Assembly: GCF_032477075.1 (NCBI RefSeq)
Contig: NZ_JAWDXO010000002.1
Span: forward strand, 1 to 64,000
DNA from: Fusobacterium sp.
GTDB lineage: Bacteria; Fusobacteriota; Fusobacteriia; Fusobacteriales; Fusobacteriaceae
DNA: 64,000 nt
Direction of reading: 5' to 3'
Both the position numbers and the translations under genes were made by a program. This document shows, one piece after another, positions 60,358-64,000 of this stretch (position 1 is the first letter of the stretch; each line of letters starts with the position of its first letter). A model generated the notes under the pieces. It saw nothing but the letters and a program-made list of their open reading frames with translations. It was not told the DNA's origin and searched no databases.

Positions 60358-61230
60358 TTAATCTATCAGACCAATAAGTCTTGCAACATCCAATGTATGA
60401 ATAGCTCTATTTATAATTGGAAGGTCAACCATTTTTCCATCTAATGAGAATACTCCAAGACCTTCTTTAGCAGCTTCATCTTTAGCAGCTATTACTCTTA
60501 AAGCATGATTGACTTCAGCTTGTGATGGACAGTAAGCTGCATGAATAGTATCTATTTGTCTTGGGTTTATAGCAAGTTTTCCTGTAAATCCTAACATTTT
60601 TGCTTTTAATGAATCAGCCATCAATCCTTCATAATCATTTGTATCTGTAAATGGTGTATCAATTGCATCTACTTTACAAGCTTTACATGCATTTACTACT
60701 TTAGTTCTCGCATAAAATAATTCATCTGATGATTTAGTTCTTTTTACTCCTAAATCAACTGCAAGATCTTCTCCTCCTAATAAAACTGAAATTACTCTTG
60801 GGCTTGATTTTATAGTTTCATATACTGTCTCTACTCCATAGGTAGTTTCTACTAATGGATGTATTTTTATACTTCCAGCTTCAAATCCCATTTCTTTTTC
60901 TATTTCATTCAATTTTTTATCCAATACAACTATATCTTCAGGGCATGCTTTTGGAAGAAGTATAGCATCTGGTTTTAATCTTGCTATTACATCTATATCT
61001 TTTTCTGCATAGGGAGTAGATAGAGGATTAACCCTTACTACAACTTCTACATCATCATATTTATTTGTTCTTAAAGCCTCACTTATTAAATATCTTGCAG
61101 CATCTTTTTCTGTTAATGCAACAGCATCTTCTAAATCAAATATAACAGCATCTGAACCAAATACAGCAGCTGTTTGGAGCATTCCTGGATTATTCCCAGG
61201 CATAAATAACATAGTTCTTCTTAATTCCAC
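60358..61230 (-). CDS. citE: citrate/citramalate lyase beta subunit (CitE family)
   Basis: 290 residues from GTG 61230, which is eight bases after AGAGG and gives the typical start ELRRTMLFMPGNNPGML; a GTG at 61239 sits too close to the site. TIM-barrel lyase subunit that splits the acyl-carrier-bound acid to release acetyl-carrier plus the 2-oxoacid. Conserved: VIFDLEDAVALTEKDAAR near 30, VVRVNPLSTPY near 63, ILLPKACPEDI near 90, PLVETTYGV near 125, VISVLLGGEDLAVDLG near 150 (metal and substrate acids) and KLAINPRQI near 215. It lies between citD and citF. Confidence 0.9.
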   Translation of the reverse strand: MELRRTMLFMPGNNPGMLQTAAVFGSDAVIFDLEDAVALTEKDAARYLISEALRTNKYDDVEVVVRVNPLSTPYAEKDIDVIARLKPDAILLPKACPEDIVVLDKKLNEIEKEMGFEAGSIKIHPLVETTYGVETVYETIKSSPRVISVLLGGEDLAVDLGVKRTKSSDELFYARTKVVNACKACKVDAIDTPFTDTNDYEGLMADSLKAKMLGFTGKLAINPRQIDTIHAAYCPSQAEVNHALRVIAAKDEAAKEGLGVFSLDGKMVDLPIINRAIHTLDVARLIGLID

Positions 61231-61265
61231 AATAAACACCTCTCATATAAAAAATAATATAATTA

Positions 61266-61535
61266 TTATAATCCTCTAGCAACAGCAGCTTCTATTCTTG
61301 CTTTTATAGTATAATCAAGAGCTCCTTTATCTTGAGCCTGAACTTTTACACTATCAATCCCAAGTTCTACAAGTTTATTTTTTATAACTTCTCTTATATG
61401 AGCTCCAAATTGTTTTTCCACAGTACTTTCTAATTCTATTTCTATTCCATTTTCAGATGGAGTCAGAATCACAAATATATCATTTGATTCTAGAGTACCA
61501 CATTTAGCAGCTTTCTTTATTGTCATTTGATTCAC
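61266..61535 (-). CDS. citD: citrate/citramalate lyase gamma subunit (acyl carrier, CitD family)
   Basis: 89 residues. Carries the 2'-(5''-triphosphoribosyl)-3'-dephospho-CoA group on the Ser of CGTLESNDIF (Ser17). The rest is a typical CitD fold (VILTPSENGIEIELESTVEKQFGAHIREVIKNKLVELGI, ending AVARGL). First gene of the citDEF group; the helper genes citC, citX and citG are not in the window. AGGTG precedes the ATG. Confidence 0.9.
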   Translation of the reverse strand: MNQMTIKKAAKCGTLESNDIFVILTPSENGIEIELESTVEKQFGAHIREVIKNKLVELGIDSVKVQAQDKGALDYTIKARIEAAVARGL

Positions 61536-61587
61536 CTCATTATTAAATTCTAAATAAAACTTTTTAAATATTAAGATTAATTAAAGG

Positions 61588-61615
61588 AAAAAGGTAGTCA
61601 TATAACTACCTTTTT
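61588..61615 (-). terminator. terminator after methylaspartate ammonia-lyase
   Basis: AAAAAGGTAGT / CATATA / ACTACCTTTTT. Partial termination here could set the level of citDEF relative to the lyase. Confidence 0.8.
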
Positions 61616-61656
61616 CAAAATCAAAATAAATTATAATTATATTTTATAAAAGAAAA

Positions 61657-62901
61657 CTATTTCTTTCTTCTGTTTACTAAAGCTTCAACTCTAGACATTT
61701 CGTTAAATACGATCATGTATCCTTCGTCAACACCCATTCCTGGTTTAGCAAGAACTTGAAGAGCTCCACATGCCATACCTATATTAGTAGTAACTTCAGC
61801 AGATCTGTTAGTTTCGTTACAAGTTCCTCCACAATATGATCCGATTCCTACTTTATTACAGTAAAGAATTGCATCAGCTATGTTATTTACTCCTCCAAGA
61901 TCTGGAGTTTTAATTTGAACTACATGTCCAGCTTTTTTATCAGCAAATAATTTAATATCTTCTAAAGTATTACACCATTCATCAGCAACTAATTCAACTT
62001 CGATTCCTCTAGCATCTACTTCTGCAGTTAAAGCAGCAAGAGCTTCGATTTGTTTATCTCTATCTTCAACGTCCATAGGTCCTTCTATTCTTAATTTAAA
62101 TGGTTTTGCAGCTTCTACTAATGTAGCAATATAGTCAGCCATTTTTTTAGTATCACAATCAAATGCAGCACCAATAGTTCCATAAACATCTATGTGGAAT
62201 ATTGGAGAGTAGTCAGCATCAGTTCTTTGAGAAATAATTCTGTCTCTTAACCATTTTACATAATCAAGTAAGATTTCTCCATGTAATCCTAATTTTTCTT
62301 TTACATTGTTAATCAAAGCGTGAGGTAAAACATCAGCTTCTTTGATTATCATTTTATCAGCAGCAACATATCTGTCATCTCCTGATTGAGTAAATATAGG
62401 TCTCTTAGTGATTTCTAATCCTGTATTGTAGTCAGCTTTAATAACTTCAGCTAAAGTTACTTTTCTAGCTTTTGCAACACCATCTAGTAAAGCTTGAGTG
62501 ATTCCATATCTTATTGCAGTATGTAATCTTTTTCCATTAACTTCTAATGCATCAAATTCTTCAGCAAGAGATTTAAAGTTATCAAGTTCTCTCCCTATTA
62601 ATTTTGGAGCAATTTCTTTTTCTATTACTGGAATAAAATCTTTTGCTAAGAATAAAGGATCTCTTCCTCCTGCACCTGAGTATTGAACAGCAGCACAATC
62701 ACCATGAGCAACTTGTCCATCTTCAAGAACTAGTAAAACAGAGATAGCTTCTCCTGCTTGTCTGATTGATTTGAATCCTGGTGTAACTGGAGTTCCTAGA
62801 TAGAACATACCATCATGTCCAGCTCCTGCTTTTATTGCTCTTTGGTCATCAAAATAGAATCCTGTTTTTCCTGCAGAACATACTACATCTACAATTTTCA
62901 T
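61657..62901 (-). CDS. methylaspartate ammonia-lyase
   Basis: 414 residues, matching the family's usual 413. Enolase-superfamily enzyme that removes ammonia from (2S,3S)-3-methylaspartate to give mesaconate. Landmarks: GKTGFYFDDQRAIKAGAGHDGMFYLGTPVTPGFKSIRQAGEAISV at 12-55, the HIDVYGTIGAAF metal-ligand strand near 230, ELVADEWCNTLEDIKLFADK near 295 (second metal acid) and VVQIKTPDLGGVNNIADAILYC near 325 with the catalytic Lys. CGGTCNETNRSAEVTTNIGMAC follows. It directly follows the glutamate mutase gene, as in Clostridium tetanomorphum. AGGAGG precedes the ATG. Confidence 0.95.
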   Translation of the reverse strand: MKIVDVVCSAGKTGFYFDDQRAIKAGAGHDGMFYLGTPVTPGFKSIRQAGEAISVLLVLEDGQVAHGDCAAVQYSGAGGRDPLFLAKDFIPVIEKEIAPKLIGRELDNFKSLAEEFDALEVNGKRLHTAIRYGITQALLDGVAKARKVTLAEVIKADYNTGLEITKRPIFTQSGDDRYVAADKMIIKEADVLPHALINNVKEKLGLHGEILLDYVKWLRDRIISQRTDADYSPIFHIDVYGTIGAAFDCDTKKMADYIATLVEAAKPFKLRIEGPMDVEDRDKQIEALAALTAEVDARGIEVELVADEWCNTLEDIKLFADKKAGHVVQIKTPDLGGVNNIADAILYCNKVGIGSYCGGTCNETNRSAEVTTNIGMACGALQVLAKPGMGVDEGYMIVFNEMSRVEALVNRRKK

Positions 62902-62929
62902 AATTAATCCTCCTAAGATTTTAAATTAT

Positions 62930-62951
62930 GTGGGAATTTCTCAATTCCCAC
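62930..62951 (-). other. hairpin in the gap before methylaspartate ammonia-lyase
   Basis: GTGGGAATT / GAGA / AATTCCCAC is a perfect nine-pair stem with a GNRA-like loop on the minus strand, about 30 bases before the start codon. No T-run follows in that direction, so it is more likely an mRNA stabiliser or processing site than a terminator. Confidence 0.5.
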
Positions 62952-63087
62952 TTTCTTCTTAATTATATATATAATCTATTTCCAACATAATTGCAACCAA
63001 TATTCAAAAATTGATTTTCTAAATTATTTTTCATTTATCACATCAATTTTACAATATATTTCTTACATTTTTTGTTCAATAATCAAA

Positions 63088-64000
63088 TTAATTGTTTTTC
63101 ATATGCTCAGTTTCTGGTCTTCCAATAAGTGTTCCTTTTCCTACTGCAAATATATCATCAACAGTCATTTGGAATCCAACTGCTCTTCCTTCAAATTTAG
63201 CTCTTTCTTCTAATTGAGCTAGATTGAAGTCAACAAGTTCTTTACTTAATGGAACATTTCCAACAGCTAGATATCTTACTTTACCAACATTGTCTCTAGC
63301 TGGCATCATTTTACCTGCATTGTATTTAGATGGAGCGAATGGAACATCTAGTACTCCTTGCTCAAAAGCTTTAACTACACCAACAGCCCAATCTCCTTCT
63401 CCTAATTCTAATACTTTGTTTAAGATACATTTAGTTTCAGCTTTAATAACTTCAATTTCTTTTGCTAATTCTGGAGACATTGATAATTGTTGTCCTTTAA
63501 GAAGATTAAGAACCATTTTTGTAGCTTTAATTCCCATTGCATTAGCTTCTTTTGTAGGAACTCCAATTGCTTCATGAGGAGTTTTAACAATAACTTTTGT
63601 AGCTCCAGCAAGAGCAGCAGCAGAAGCACCATTAGAAATAACTCCAAATGCTTTAGCTTCATCTTCTGGGAATCCTCCCATCCATTGATGGAATACAGTT
63701 GTTAAATCAATATCATTGTATCCATACTCTTTGAAATATTCTTCTCCTTGCTCAGTTAATGCTCTAATAGCAGCAACGTCTTGGATTAAGTTTCCACATT
63801 GTCCATATCCTAAAGTAATATTTTTTACTCCTTGTTCAGCAGCTAGTAATCCTTCAAGAATTCCAACAGCATTTGACATTGATGGTGGAACTAATGTACC
63901 AGTTAATGGTCCAAATGGTTCTCTATTAATTGATACTCCATGTTCTTCATACCATCCAACTAGTCTATCAACATATTGCCAATCAATTAATGTTTTTTCT
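63088..64000 (-). CDS. glmE: glutamate mutase epsilon subunit, C-terminal part (runs off window)
   Basis: The frame is open from the stop at 63088 to the window edge (304 codons); the true start lies outside, and the Met at 63879 is internal. Visible: INREPFGPLTGTLVPPSM at the left, then VGILEGLLAAEQGVKNITLGYGQCGNLIQDVAAI, FHQWMGGFPEDEAKAFGV, KTPHEAIGVPTKEANAMG and a C-terminal AVGKGTLIGRPETEHMKNN. The coenzyme B12-dependent TIM-barrel subunit rearranges glutamate to 3-methylaspartate, the substrate of the next enzyme. The cobalamin-binding small subunit (glmS) and MutL should lie beyond the window. Confidence 0.95.
   Translation of the reverse strand, partial: EKTLIDWQYVDRLVGWYEEHGVSINREPFGPLTGTLVPPSMSNAVGILEGLLAAEQGVKNITLGYGQCGNLIQDVAAIRALTEQGEEYFKEYGYNDIDLTTVFHQWMGGFPEDEAKAFGVISNGASAAALAGATKVIVKTPHEAIGVPTKEANAMGIKATKMVLNLLKGQQLSMSPELAKEIEVIKAETKCILNKVLELGEGDWAVGVVKAFEQGVLDVPFAPSKYNAGKMMPARDNVGKVRYLAVGNVPLSKELVDFNLAQLEERAKFEGRAVGFQMTVDDIFAVGKGTLIGRPETEHMKNN

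Noticed and set aside
1..64000. CRISPR arrays, tRNA or rRNA genes, insertion sequences, prophage or attachment sites
   Set aside because: No regularly spaced repeats, no cloverleaf-like or GC-rich RNA blocks, and no transposase, integrase or phage proteins were seen.

Overview
The window looks like chromosomal DNA of an anaerobic Fusobacterium, most likely from the amino-acid-fermenting F. varium / F. ulcerans / F. mortiferum group. It is very AT-rich, nearly every gene has a strong GGAGG-type ribosome binding site, intrinsic terminators are common, and the gene content fits: glutamate mutase and methylaspartate ammonia-lyase, a lyase of the citrate/citramalate type, a 2-hydroxyacyl-CoA dehydratase activase relative, a lysine-riboswitch transporter and many amino-acid or peptide transporters. 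The genus call is inference from content. No tRNA, rRNA, CRISPR array, insertion sequence or prophage was seen.

Layout. 1-2948 (minus): carA-carB, preceded by a complete-looking attenuator (promoter, 41-codon leader peptide, terminator); carB carries an internal deletion plus frameshift. 3092-4164 (plus): GrdX-family protein and a degenerate EAL-like protein. 4223-11056: two paralogous three-domain acyl-activating/acyl-carrier/acyltransferase enzymes flanking a CofE-like ligase and a small gene (6774-7076, minus) with an in-frame TGA and a SECIS-like hairpin, read here as a selenoprotein missed by ordinary gene calling. 11083-12561: orphan OmpR-type regulator and a haemolysin III-family membrane protein. 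12806-19825: gamma-glutamyltransferase, a GltS-like permease, a GntR/FCD regulator, then a lysine riboswitch, an NhaC-type transporter and an M20 peptidase; paired GTATACAAT sites lie in front of both transport units. 19899-25679: YccF, two TtcA-like PP-loop proteins, a Cys-rich winged-helix protein, an SPFH protein, YbaB and SppA. 26094-31366: AbgT-type transporter, two drug/metabolite transporters, an ACT protein and a CBS/CorC protein. 31422-36625: oligoendopeptidase F with a possible membrane-anchor extension, and a glycine-betaine-type ABC importer. 36873-41635: uracil permease, thioesterase, thiamine pyrophosphokinase, exported EEP-family protein, HAD phosphatase. 41692-50380: giant activase-like protein, class V aminotransferase, GntR and Rrf2 regulators, MORN-like repeat protein, sugar-importer ATPase. 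50474-58780: methionine and SAM metabolism with two SAM-I riboswitches (metF-metH and metK), a monooxygenase-fold protein and malic enzyme. 58788-64000 (minus): glutamate mutase E subunit, methylaspartate ammonia-lyase and citD-citE-citF-type genes.

How the genes work together. The right end is a glutamate fermentation block: glutamate to 3-methylaspartate to mesaconate, and after hydration cleavage of citramalate to acetate and pyruvate, for which the cit-type genes are the likely lyase. The GGT/permease unit, the lysine transporter/peptidase unit, PepF and the AbgT-type transporter would feed amino acids or peptides into such a metabolism. The strongest candidates for new biology are the selenoprotein at 6774-7076 and the carA leader-peptide attenuator at 2731-2948, followed by the dual control of the lysine transporter and the AUA-start anchor form of PepF.
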